A stretch of DNA of 64,000 bases from Piezodorus guildinii (taxonomy: Eukaryota; Arthropoda; Insecta; Hemiptera; Pentatomidae), in contig CM041292.1 in assembly GCA_023052935.1 (NCBI GenBank), positions 102,553,906 through 102,617,905 on the forward strand, in the 5' to 3' direction. The notes below the pieces were generated by a model. The model did no database searches and was not told the DNA's origin. It saw only the letters and a list, made by a program, of their open reading frames with translations. A program made the translations under genes and the position numbers. Positions 34,018-46,090 of this stretch are shown in pieces; position 1 is the stretch's first letter; each line of letters starts with the position of its first letter.

Positions 34018-36442
34018 GCGCGCAACACACAACTTTCACTTACCTCTGATGTTTTTGTTTTTTTATTTATTTAAAAGAAATTTACAACTGTATTACAATA
34101 AAATACATTAAGTAAATGTGCTAATAGATCAAGTGGGCGTGATACAGGCATGTGAAGAAACTACCCAGTGGTAGCACTTCAAAGTTTATTCAGCTAAGTA
34201 GGTCTCGAGGCCATCGTCTTTTCAGCCGCCTAGGAAGATGATCAGGAATAGGAGAGAGAGTTTGCGGACGAGTGGGTTGGAGTGGACGGGTGATTTGGAA
34301 TAAAAGGAGGAATATCTAGTTCGGGCTAGATCTGCGACTAATGAGATATTTAGGTCTTTATAATTATTTTATTGGAGACAAAGTAAGGGTCATTTAGGAT
34401 CTTTCGGAGGATTTTGGATTGCAAGGAATGAATGCGGGAAGAATTGGATGGTTTGGTGGATCCCCATAACTCAATCCCATATGTCCAAATAGGCCTAATA
34501 ATGGTTATATAAATTAATTTTTTGTAGTATGTGGAAAGTTTTGATCGTTTGTCCAGTAAGTGTTGTAGTAAGCGGTATCTACGAACTGTTTCTTGTCGTT
34601 TCAGTCTAGTGTGAGGATTCCAAGTAAGACGTTTGTCTAGGTGGAGTCCTAGGTACTGGATCTGTTCAACTGAGGTGAGTGGAATACTGTTAAAGGAAAT
34701 AGTGGGACAGGCGGACATAGGTTTTCAACAAAGGGTGAAGGTAATTTGATGGGATTTAGTAGGGTTGATTTTAATTCTCAACTTTTGACACCATTCTTCA
34801 ATGGAAGAAATGTGAGACTGAAGGGTTTTGGAAGCAACAGATGGGTCATTATTTACGGATAACACACAAGTGTCATCTGCGTAGGTTGTGAGGACAGTAC
34901 CAGGATGGATTGGAATATCAGCGGTATATATGGTATAAAGGATTGGGCCCAGAATACTACCCTGAGGTACACCAGCAGACTGAGGAAATATGGATGAGTA
35001 GGAAAGGTTATGACTTACTTTAAAGGTTCTATCAGTGAGGTAGGGTCGGATTAATAAGAAGTAGTAGGAGAGAGGAATTGGCGAAGTTTGTAGAGCAGCC
35101 CTGGGTGCCAAACTCGGTCAAAGGCCTGTTTTACGTCAAGAAAGGGTCCAGTGCAATACATCCCGCGCTCCAATGTAGAAGATATCACATCCACCACACG
35201 GTGACACTGTTGTATAGTGGAAAGAGCGAAATCCAAACTGGTGGTCAGGAATCACATGGTTAATATCCAGGATTGGGTATAGACGTTTAAGGAGCAGTTT
35301 TTCTAGGATTTTCCCCATAATGGGCAAAAGAGAGATAGGACGGTAGGAAGATGGGTTTTCAAGAGGCTTTTTAGGCTTATGGAGCATTTTGATGATTGAA
35401 AATTTCCAAGGATCAGGAAAATAAGTGGAACGGAGCGTGGCATTATATATATAGCAGAGGGTGAGTATGGCTTTTCTGGGAGGCTGTTTCAGGATGTGGG
35501 GCGTGATGAGATCGTGGTCAGAAGCTTTTTTGGATGGTAATCTTTGGATGAGGCTAATAATTTCTGAAGGGTGAAAGGCCTTGGGAGGAAGAGACATTTG
35601 GAGTGAAACGGTTAGTTCTGCTTCAACATGTTTAATATGGATCGGATCAAGGATATTAGGATGCGGGTTAAACGTTATAGAAAGGTATTCATCAAAGATT
35701 TGGGATTTTTCTTCATCGGATTTCGTCCAGGTCTGGGAATCAGTGAGAAGTGGATGATGAAAGGATTTGAATTTTAGTAATGTTGCAGTTGTTTTCCATA
35801 GATATTTGTTTGAAGTAGTTAAGATTTCTGTAAAGTTCTGAAATTTTTGAATTTTCGTATTTCTGTTTTTAATTTGTTAGTTAGTTTACTGTAATGGATT
35901 TTGTCCGAAGGATATCTGGTTCTATGCCACTTCGCTCTTGCTCGGCGTTTTTCAGTTATTAAGAGCCTAATATGATTTGGCAATTAGGTTTCCTGAGTGA
36001 GATGTATTGGAATGTACGGCAGTTTCTATCGAGTTTGTAAGTTCTTTAATGGCAGAGTCTATGCCCTGTTTAGTTTTTAACGGAATTTTCAAGTCCAGTT
36101 TGTTCTCTAGATCATATCGAAAGTTGTCCCAGTCGATATGTCCTTTAATCAGTGAAGGAGGAGAGGGTTTATTAATAGGATTTGAGTGCATGAGAAGCAG
36201 AACAGGGCTATGATCTGAGGAAAGTTCATCTAAGGATTTGATTTTAGATTGGGTGGAGGTTATTTGGGAAGTAATGAATATATCAAGGATATCGGGACGT
36301 TTCTTAAGGGATGTAGGCCAGTAGGTAGGATCTTGAGGTGATAAGATGGAATAGCTATTGGAGGTAGTGACTTGGGAAAGAATCCTGCCACGAGTATTAG
36401 ACATTCGACCTCCGATGTTAAAATCAATTTAAGAATTTTTAG
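34018..36442 (-). mobile_element. Fold-back family end split by a LINE (copy 5a)
   Basis: GCGCGCAACACACAACTTTCA and CTTACCTCTGATGTT at the left, and ACCTCCGATGTTAAAATCAA with TTTAAGAATTTTTAG at the right (36408-36442), join into the same order as copy 2. The LINE annotated at 34054-36407 interrupts it. Confidence 0.6.
34054..36407 (-). mobile_element. 5'-truncated Jockey-like LINE, EN and RT domains
   Basis: Read on the - strand, the copy begins inside the endonuclease C-terminal part (LDIFITSQITSTQSKIKSLD, then ELSSDHSPVLLLMH at 35967-36404). The RT fingers follow (ASDHDLITPHIL, YRPISLLPIMGKILEKLLLK), then motif A FLDVKQAFDRVWHPG (35051-35236) and motif B PQSAGVPQGSILGPILY. Motif C TYADDTCVLS lies within 34725-35111. 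The C-terminal tail YLGLHLDKRLTWNPHTRLK is at 34350-34718. At least two frameshifts break the RT ORF. The T-rich left edge is the antisense poly(A) end. ACCTC(T/C)GATGTT at 34042-34053 and 36408-36419 is a 12-bp target duplication with one mismatch. Confidence 0.9.
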
Positions 36443-37638
36443 TTTCACTTACCTATATGTGAAATATATAGTAAAGGACTATTGTAATCGTGAAAATTTT
36501 CAAATTCCAGTTTTCAACAGAAATACACGTTTTAGGGTCCCCTGGGTCTAAATATCCAAGTCCCACAAAAGGTTTGTGTGTGTTTCCGTGTGTTTGTGGT
36601 AATTCTAACGCAAAAACGAAAAGTCGTATGCAACTGAAATTTCATATTTAAGACAACTATAGGCCCAAGATGTTAAAGCAACTTTCTTCGAAATCAGCTG
36701 ACTGAAGAACCTACATTGTACCATGTATTTTGGACATTTTTACCACTTTCTCAAAAACGGCCCTAACGATTTTGTTTAAACTCCCTATATCGATGTAAAA
36801 TTTAATGGGCTTTAATATGATATAGGTTTCGTTCTGATTTAAATAGCCTGACAGGCTCAAATGCCGATATTTTAAATTTTCTTTCTCTAAAGTACCATTA
36901 GTTTGTATTTAAAAAAAATTAGGCATATCATCTTGTTACCATTGATAAATAACGGATAAATATGCAAGTTAAGTGAATTTACAATGTTTTGTATAATATT
37001 TATTTTTAAATCTTTAGCTTTCAAACGGTATATTACACATCTATATTAGGTTCAAAAACACAAACATTGAAAAATATGTTTACCCTTTTCTCCTTAAGTT
37101 ATTTATCAAATTTACTTAACTTGCATATTTAGCCATTATTTATCAATGCTAAGAAGATGATATGTCTATTTTTTTGAAATCTACAAAATTAAAGGTACTT
37201 TAGAGAAAGAAAATTTATAATATCCTCATTTAAGTCTGTCAGACTATTTAAATCAGAACGAAACCCACATCGTATTAAAGCCCATTAAATTTTACTTGAT
37301 ATAGGAAGTTTAATCAAAATTGTTAGAGCCGTTTTTGAGAATGTCGTAAAAATGTGGAAAATGCATGGGATAAAGTAGATTCTTCGGTCAGACGATTTCG
37401 AAGAAAAAGTTGCTGTCACATCTCGGGCGTATAGTTGTCTTACATATGAAATTTCAGTTGCATACGACATTTCGTTTTCGCGCTAGACTTACCACACACA
37501 AACCTTTTTGCGGGACTTGGTCATTTGGATTCAGGGAACCTGTATAACTGTATTTCCGGTGAAAACTCGAATTCAAAAATTTCCACGATCGCAATATTTT
37601 CCCTTACCATATATTTTATATATAGGTAAGTGAAAGTA
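36443..37638. mobile_element. Palindromic fold-back element (copy 5b)
   Basis: About 1.2 kb forms one large inverted repeat. The left end TTTCACTTACCTATATGTGA is mirrored by the right end TTATATATAGGTAAGTGAAA, and inner blocks (ATACACGTTTTAGGG, CGAAAAGTCGTATGCAACTG, ATATCGATGTAAAATTTAAT, TTTCGTTCTGATTTAAAT) recur inverted on the other arm. A short spacer near 36930-37010 separates arms of roughly 500-600 bp. No protein is encoded. A transcript through it would fold into a long hairpin. Confidence 0.75.
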
Positions 37639-39316
37639 AACATTATAGTGGGAAATGCTTTATTTTATTAACAACAAAAAACATCACAGTCCTGCCCAAC
37701 TGTATCGTTTTGCTCATTTACAAAGTTTTCTTATCAATCAAAATGACATATTGTATTATTTTAGTTACATTTTATGAATACCTTTAATATTTTCTTGATA
37801 TCAATTATCACTTTTTATAGTTGATAAATTAAATAGTGCTATATTAAACATCTCATTAAAAGCAGAAAAAAATTGGAAATCCACATCTAAACAAGAAATA
37901 AAAAACTAATATCCTTATAGGTGTAGTGGTAGGTGATAATCCCCAGAGGGTCCAACTTAATATTCTTAGCCATCATGAACAATTCTCTAGTACTTGAAGG
38001 AGATCTTCCAAAAGGCTCCTTGTTTTGTGGAGATAGAGACATGTAGCGAACCAGAACACCTCACGGTGAACTCTTACTCTCTGAAGATGACTTTAAGAAA
38101 AGGGATACACTTTTCTTTTTCAACTTCACTTGCTGACCGTCTGTATCCACGCATTAGGCCTCGTCAAAGGAGGTACTTTTTCCTAAGAAACTTTATTAAT
38201 GCTTGACCTTGAGATGCTGGCGAGAGTTGTTGAAGTATTTTTCAAACATCTGGCCTGGTGTTTCTGACTCTGTTTCGTTTTCAACAAAGCACACAGAAAA
38301 TAAAAATTAATAAATAGAATCTGGTAGAAACCCTAGAACATAACATTTTTCGCAAGTTTAAATGATAAAATATTTACCTTTTTTTAATAAGGAAGTTTTA
38401 GAATAAAATATTTTAAAAAAATTTGAGCTAACAGCAGAAAAATTTAATAGAGAAAAATATCCATAACCTGTATCTATTTAAAAAAAATGCATATATTTCG
38501 GAGCAACACGTTTATTTAAGTCCGAAAATTATTTCACAATCTCAAATAATAGAAATATAGATATAACACAAGAAGAAAATGAATGCAGATGATTGAAATT
38601 AGAGACAATTAACTTCCTTTTGTTGTATCGATTAATCATATGTCAATGCTGATATGGTACTATTAAAGCCAATACAGCTCCATGAACATTTCAAAAACTG
38701 AAACCATCCTGTGAAACAGGATATTCAAATAAAGAGGTATTTGCAAGATTTGTCTTGTCACGGCCTTCATAGTAGTTGAGCACACATAAATTTAATATTC
38801 TTCACTCATACGTGAGATTTTACTTAGTCTTTCCAATGCATAATTTGCATTAATAGTGATACTACCGGCCTAGTTATAATTAAAAGATTCCAATAAAAAG
38901 CGTTCAGTTCCTCAATCATCAGCTACAAACATTTTACCATCTTGTTGACATAAAACAAGAAAGAGGCAAATCTCCAACCGCTGTCAGAGAGAGTAAAAGT
39001 TGCATTCAGAATCTTCACGATGGAGATCTTTAATTATTTTTTCCTGAAGTTTTACTCTATTTTTTTGAATTTATTGACTGTCCGTCCATTTTCAAAATTT
39101 CCTTAGTTCTAATGCTACTGTTATTAAATTATAGCAATTTTAACTTAGTAATATTTCGTTTAGGTATTTTATTGATACTACTTTTTCTCGTTTGACCATG
39201 GCTATGAAGATCAATTAGCGAAGTTTGTTTATCATTTCTTGTCAGCATTGATTGAACAAACTGAAATCTTATTGTGGCCATAAATATCTTACTCTAATCA
39301 TGTTATTGGGTTTTAT

Positions 39317-39363
<47 letters not shown>

Positions 39364-39699
39364 TTAAATATAATATTTAATATATATATTTATATTAATT
39401 AAATAATTTAAGTATATTTATAAAAATTGGATTAAATCGATTATAGACCATTTTCACCAAGATCCTTGTCAGTTAACAGAGATTAACTTCCTGACCATAA
39501 AATTTCATTGTAATATTTTATTAAAAAATGTTTAATATCTTTACCAACTCCGATGAAAGCATACAGGACGACTTATCCTACAGGTCAATAGGCTATTCGA
39601 GTAGAGTGGGAAGGTCAAGACTCATTTCATGAACTCGCTATAATTTTACAGCCGACATTGTAGATCGCGATACTTCTTTTCCTTCCTCCTTATGTCTCT
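37639..39699. other. AT-rich intergenic sequence with (TA)n
   Basis: A (TA)n microsatellite with two interruptions lies at about 39315-39358. A less AT-rich block at 37930-38290 has no recognisable open frame. No gene is called. Confidence 0.4.
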
Positions 39700-40061
39700 C
39701 AACGTGGAGGTAACCAGGTATTCTCGTGAGTACCTTCATCTCTCTATTATTGTCATTCCTGGCGAGAGTCGATGTCTACTCTTTGGCCTTTTTCCCATTG
39801 GTCAAGCTTTGTGAAGCTTCTGGGTTCTCTGTATTCTCCTATTCTTCAAACACGACCATACAATTTGAGATGTATTTTTTTTCTAGAATTTTTACCATTA
39901 ACTCGAAATTTAATTCTTCTATAAATCTATCGTTTCTTGAACATTCCCTTCTTGTGTTTTCCTGCGACTCTCCGGAAATAACTCTTTTCAACAGTTGTTT
40001 TTCTATTTTTATCGCTGCCTGTCTTATTCACCCAGCTTTCACTTCTGTAGAGCTATGTTAG
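39700..40061 (-). mobile_element. LINE RT C-terminal fragment
   Basis: On the - strand, YRSESWVNK near the start, FRRVAGKHKKGMFKKR in the middle, LKLYGRV.RIGEYREPRSF and WEKGQRVD follow the order of the post-RT tail of many LINEs (YG.E.W, LRR.AG..R.D..., L.W.GHV.RM). The open frame in the + direction over the same DNA is only its shadow. One stop interrupts it. Confidence 0.6.
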
Positions 40062-41339
40062 AAGGTACACTGCTTAATACATCCTTAATTTAACATCCCT
40101 TTTTAACTCAATTTTTCTTTTACCCACAATGGAGTTACAGAGCTACTATTAAATATTATTTACTTTCTTGATACTGTTGTTGACCTCATCGTAAATAGCG
40201 ATCACCTTTAACTAAAAATTAAATACCACTTGATTTTTTTTCTTTGCTCTTCTGGCATTAAAATTAAAAATATCAATATATTGATCAGAATGGTTAAAAT
40301 AATTAGAAAATAAAAATATGCTAGAAAACCAAAGGAATGATGAATTTTTTAGATTAAAGAAAATTAGAGGAAACGTCCTAAACCACGATTAGTTGATTAA
40401 GAAATTGTAAAATCAAAATAAATAGTCCAGTTTATCTTCACATAATGCAGAAACGAGAATAAACAAGTAAGAGAATAGAAAAAACAGAATAATTTATCAC
40501 ACAATTTAGACAGAAAGGATTTAGACGGAGGAACAATAAAGGGTTAACGTTTTGGTTATTTGGCGGCTCAAGTTATTAAGATCGAGTTGAAGATTTGAAG
40601 TTTTTAAGCAAAAAAATACCTATATTAAATGGAATAGAAAAGAATAAATCTAGCTTTGGTTCTATAGTATTAGAAACTTGTTGAACAAAGAAAAGTGGTA
40701 AGACATTCCTCTATATTTCGCATCTAGACTGATAGAGAGAGTATTTTGCATCATTCGAGGAGTCAAACTGTCATGGGTGACATGCCACATGTATGTAACT
40801 AGTCATTGCTCCAAGACTTTACTTACTCGCTAGAGTAGACGTATCAGTCTTGATATCTCACCCATCGTCATTACTTTTGCATCTTATGGTAGACCACATA
40901 ATGATTACTGACTTTCCTTTTTTAGAAATACCTACTAATCTCTAATTTCGATTGTTTATTTTAAAACATAATAATAATATATAAAGTAAATCAGGTTTTT
41001 TTAATTGTTTTTATGCGGATAGAACATAAAGAATAGCATGTAGAAAGGATTCTTAAAGAATGGAAGAAAACATTTAGAAGCGTGGGCATTAAGTTGGAGA
41101 TGATATCCTAACCAATCTCCCGTTTACTGTTGTAGATTATATGATGAACTATATTCAACAGGAATACTCATGTCGGGGGCTAAAATCTACAATGACATAA
41201 TATAAGCTGTCTTTGGACTATTAAACCTTAGGTTTATATAAATTAAAGGAACGGGAAGGTAATCATTATTACATTGGAGTTAAGAAATGTCCTTAGGAGT
41301 TAAGAAATATCCTTAAAAATAAATGAAAATATCTACAAA
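40062..41339. other. AT-rich intergenic sequence
   Basis: No feature was recognised. Confidence 0.4.
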
Positions 41340-41490
41340 TCGCTCCTGGAAAGTGATACCCTCTGTACAATTGTGTCTTGGGCTCTTGATAGGAGTCAAT
41401 CAAAAAGGCTTAAAGCCCTAAAAATGGACTTTTGGAGGCTTGTTAGGAGATTCTTGGCTTCAAAAGTTACTATAAAGGTAATGTATACTG
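41340..41490 (+). mobile_element. Possible LINE tail fragment
   Basis: SQSKRLKALKMDFWRLVRRF is reminiscent of the QxKRIEALEMDVLRRS stretch in LINE post-RT tails. The match is short and I am unsure. Confidence 0.3.
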
Positions 41491-42055
41491 AAATCATAAA
41501 ATATGTGAGAAAAAAAAATTGAGAACATACTCTACACTATTGAAACCATCTAGGCGTGCGATAAGGATGGAATGGGGGCTATGGCCAAAACGATTTTGGA
41601 ATAAGTAAGCAGAGAAAATGAAAGAAGGCCAAAGAGATGCTGGAACAGGGGCTTCAAGAGATATAGAGTATTTCAAGAGGTCCATTTTGGGATGAACGAT
41701 GGGTATGAGTGAAGGAGACTGACAGATTAGAAGGAAATGGTATAGTTTTGTGACGATATATGACTTGCGTTTTTAAAAATAAAAAACAATTGTGTTAACT
41801 GGAGGAATTATAGAACTGTCTGCTAAATTGTAAGGTAAACTATACCAATGATTGAGATTTAATAAAATTATCTTTATTTCCTCTTGCAAAATAAGGTCAG
41901 TCTTCTAATGTTTAACGTAGTTGTTGCCTTGTGAGTGAAACTTCGATCGTTACTGAATGACATGATTTGGCTATCGGTTTGTCATAAGCTTTTTGTTTTC
42001 GTTTGACATTGAGTTGATTACTTTCTGTCAAACATCTTATGTGTTCTAAATTATC
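41491..42055. other. Intergenic sequence and VTA1 5' flank
   Basis: The region upstream of VTA1 holds no clear TATA or Inr-DPE pair. An in-frame stop at 42047-42049 precedes the VTA1 start codon by six bases. Confidence 0.4.
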
Positions 42056-45000
42056 ATGGCTTTGACTTTGCCACCTATTCCACAATCCTTAAAGACAGTT
42101 CAGCATTATTTAAAAACTGCATCTGAACATGAAGGGAGGGATCCTGTTGTCACTTATTGGTGTAAGGTTTTGATTTTTGATCGATGTTTTATCTCATCTA
42201 TTTTAGCGATATAATTTATTTTTCAAATATTTTAGGTCGACTATATGCTTTGCAAAATGCTCTGAAGATAGACAAGAAGTCTGAAGATGCTAGAGCTTTA
42301 CTTGTTGCTTTAATGGATTGGCTTGAAAAGCAGAAACAACTTTTGTCTGATAATGAAGCTATAACCAATGATATTGCAGCCCAAGCTCATTTAGAAAATT
42401 ATGCTTTGAAGTTATTTACCTGGGCTGACAGCCAAGATAGAGCTGCTGTATTTAACAAGTTAGTTTAATCCATTTACTTATTTATAAACTATTACTACAT
42501 GAAGTTTAAATTTGTTGGTAAGCTTTAAGTTTACATTTGTAATTAAAAGTTTTGATCTTGCATTAAATGAAAGAAGAATTCCCTAATTAGATTTAATAAT
42601 ATTATTCCCTAATCAGCAAGGATAAACAAATTCTTATAGGCCCACTCGCTTGAAATGTTTTGTCCACCATTACAAGTACCCAGTTTTTTAGTTGTTATCA
42701 TTCAAAATCTTATAACCCTAGGCCTAGTATAACTATAGTGCTTTGGGCACCTTAAATCTAGATCAACCTCTGTAGTTAGAATAGTTATTATTAGTAAAAC
42801 TGTGCTGAAGTAACTCATACTTTTGAGGTTTGAAGGCTATACTAAAAGGGGGTTTCTCAGGCCAGGGGTTGAAGGTAGGGTATAAATGGTGAGATAAAAG
42901 TTCCCCTAGAACCAAGATGCAAACTCATAATTTTTTGGTTTCAAGTTTTTGTTCATCTGTGGTAGCTAGGCAATGCAGCTTTAAAGCAACACACACTATC
43001 CTACTCAGCCTCACCGTCCCCCAATTATCAGAACCTTTCAAATTACTTAATCCCATGCCAATTTAAAATCTAACTTTACAATTGCCTGTAATGTTTTCAG
43101 GTATAAGTAAACTATTACCTATAATAATAAAAGATACAACACAGTATTGACATTTTAAAGTTTCAGAGGTTGAAAATCTAATTAGAGTACGGTGCAAACA
43201 AATTAACATGTACTGCAACTAAAACATTTTATTTATCATTACATGTCTAGAACTGTAATCTAGCTGAATCTATCTCCGGAAATTTAAAATTTAGTTCCTT
43301 AGGATCAATAGAGATTATTTTATTAATTTTTTTTTTTTGGGTACTTGGTCCAAAGTAGCCTAAGTTTAGAACCCAGACTTGCTCATAGTTCAGAAGTTCT
43401 TATACTTACATTCTCATTAATAAATTTAAAAAATGAATGAACTAAGATTATCTTTTTCATGCATTAGCACCAAAACAATTATTTTTTTCTTGTAATATTA
43501 ATTTTAATTTCTGTTTGATAGAAATGTTGTCAAGGCATTTTACACAGCAGGTATGTTAATGGATGTTTTAACAACTTTTGGTGAACATACTGAAGAAATA
43601 GCAAGGAATTGCAAGTATGCCAAGTGGAAAGCAGCGTATATTCATAATTGTTTGAAAAATGGGGAAACGCCTATTCCTGGTCCAATGGATTCAGATAAAG
43701 AAAATGACTTTTTGAACAATTTTTCTGAAACTTCTAGTAATGCTCCTCAACCGAATATAGGTAATCAATTTTTATTAACATTATCGAATGTTTTCTTACC
43801 AAGGACTCTGAGTTGTCATGCATAATCGTAATAATTTCTGTTGGAATTTGTACAATTTAATAAAATAGTATATAGTTTGCAAGTAATTTATGTTGACATT
43901 AAAGCTACTGAAATTTTCCCCTGATTTCTTTTCTTCAAACCAGTATTTTGAAGAAAGTTGTTCAAAAGAGTATGTTCAGAATGTAATTACCTGACTATTT
44001 GTCTGATTTATTTTTTTGTTTTTGGATTTATGTACTTTTATTTTCTTTATTTTTGGCATTTTTTTAGGTTGACTTGTGTAGAAGTATTACTATATGAATG
44101 ACAAGATTAACCATTCCATTCCTTTTATTCAACACAAACAGTATTTATGAAATTAATCTATGTATGCTTATCTTCTTATATCTGATGCCCCCATAAATGT
44201 AAATCATAACGTGCATTATTCTTTCATAGTTATATCTTTTGTTTTAAATAATAATATCTTATTTATTTGTTTATCGTTTGCCTACGTATTTGTATGCATA
44301 CAAATTTAACTCTGATGGATTTCTCCTCAATCTTGATTACCCTCATTCTGTACTCATTATGCTGATTTTTGAATGCTTTGTAAATTAAATATAAAATATT
44401 TTGTTACCACCTCCTTTTAAATCTCCATTGTAGCATTCCTGGTAGGAGGAGGAAAGTGCAGGTGGATTTAGATGGTTATTGGTTGAACAATGGAATGTTT
44501 TGTACTTGTCCTGACTGTTAGATTTAATTTAATAATAATATTGTGATACATGAATAGTCATAATGTTAACAAATTTCTTCAAAAGTCTATTTTTCCTTTT
44601 AATTTTCCAGTAATTTTCATGATAACTTTTTCAGTATCAAAGTATTTTAAGACATTAGTTTTGGCTACATTTCTGTATTTATTGAAGCTTGGAGCAATTA
44701 CAGCATGTCCTAGGGCTTATTTCTTCTGTACATCCCAAAACATTATATTTTTAAATAATTTACTTATACAATAATATGTACAGTGCGCCAAAATTAAAGA
44801 AAATCAAAAACAACTGTGATATGTTGTAAATTGTTCAATATCCTTCTTATTATAATAGGTAAAAAGCTCTGGAGTTACCGCCATCAATTTTAGTAACGGA
44901 GAGTAGGAGAAGTAGGTGAAACTGATTTTTACTTTCACTTATCTATTTAAATATTCTTTGTTAATATCTCCTAAACTACCATCTTTTATACCTCAGTTTC

Positions 45001-45706
45001 ATGATGCTTGGAGAAATGTTTTCTGAAAGTAAAAAAACTCATTAATGTTATCTATTCAATATTTCCACAAATTATTTATTTGAGAGAAAAAGTATTTAAA
45101 ATTATTATACGATAATCTTAATCATTTGAAGTTGTTTCAATTGTTTGATATTGTTGTCAACTCCTCTATAAAATACTAATTGTCTGTGTAACCTGAATGT
45201 ATTTTATTTAATCAATACTACTAGTCCAAAAATACCATAAATATTAAAGCAAAAACTTATGTTTTAACATCAATAATTATAATGAATAGAAAATTTTTCT
45301 TTTAGGCTCGCAGGTTCCACCTTCAAATTTTACTCAGAATATTTCTGGTTCAACTTTTCCGACTGCTAAACCAGACAATGTATCTCCACAAATTGTAACC
45401 CCTGCTCCACAATTCAATACTAACTTTACGAGTTATCCTTCTCAAGACACTGTCTCAGGTATAAATTTTCAAACTATTAAAAATAATTATTTTCATTTAT
45501 TAAGTAATATTTAACTGATTTAGTCAATATTTTTATTGAATGCATTTATAGCGACTTCAAATGCAAAATTAGATCCTGCATTGATTGCTAAAGCTCAAAA
45601 ATACTGCAAATTTGCTGGGAGTGCTCTGAATTATGATGATATACCAGAAGCAATCAATAATTTGGAAAAGGCATTGAGGTTACTTAAAACTGGTCAGGAT
45701 TCCTAG
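42056..45706 (+). CDS. Vta1: VTA1/LIP5, Vps4 cofactor of ESCRT-III
   Basis: VTA1 (LIP5) binds ESCRT-III subunits and stimulates the ATPase Vps4 during multivesicular body sorting and membrane scission in the cytosol. Exons: 42056-42161, 42236-42458, 43522-43760, 45306-45458, 45552-45706, all with GT-AG introns; 876 nt, 291 aa, close to the usual length of about 300. The N-terminal tandem MIT-like region (about 1-160) holds EHEGRDPVVTYWCRLYALQN, LSDNEAITNDIAAQAHLENY, NVVKAFYTAGMLMDVLTTFG and WKAAYIHNCLKNGETPIPGP, all typical of the family. A Pro/Ser/Thr-rich linker follows. The C-terminal dimerisation (VSL) helices are PALIAKAQKYCKFAGSALNY and PEAINNLEKALRLL. The start has a good context (A at -3, G at +4) and an upstream in-frame stop. 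Confidence 0.95.
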
Positions 45707-46090
45707 GCAGCCTGCTCATGATAAAAAAAAAATGTATGTTTAACTTTAATTCTCAGTGTGTTAAACATAAATTTATAAATTAATTTTATTTTGCTTCTCA
45801 GCTATAGGTTATTACCACCTTTTTGTACAGTAATTACAGTCTACTTAAGAAATATTTTTCTCCTCACCTCTACAATTATTTTCTCATCTGCATAAAATGA
45901 AATGTAAATAGTTTTATTTTAAACTTTTGTAAGTAGTGATTATTGGGTGATAAAATATTTAACAATTTTATTATTATTATTTTATAAATGATCTAATAAT
46001 TAAAATTCATTTTGTTCTTATTGGTCTACTTTATTGCTTAAACCCTAACGCTCAACATCGTATAGCTTGTTCTAAATAAAATATCTTGTT
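45707..46090 (+). other. Vta1: VTA1 3' UTR and poly(A) signal
   Basis: AATAAA at 46075-46080 is the most likely polyadenylation signal. A TGTAAATA Pumilio-type motif is at 45903-45910. Confidence 0.45.

Noticed and set aside
39726..40061. 111-codon + strand frame, the longest in its region
   Set aside because: It is the antisense shadow of a LINE post-RT tail that reads on the - strand.
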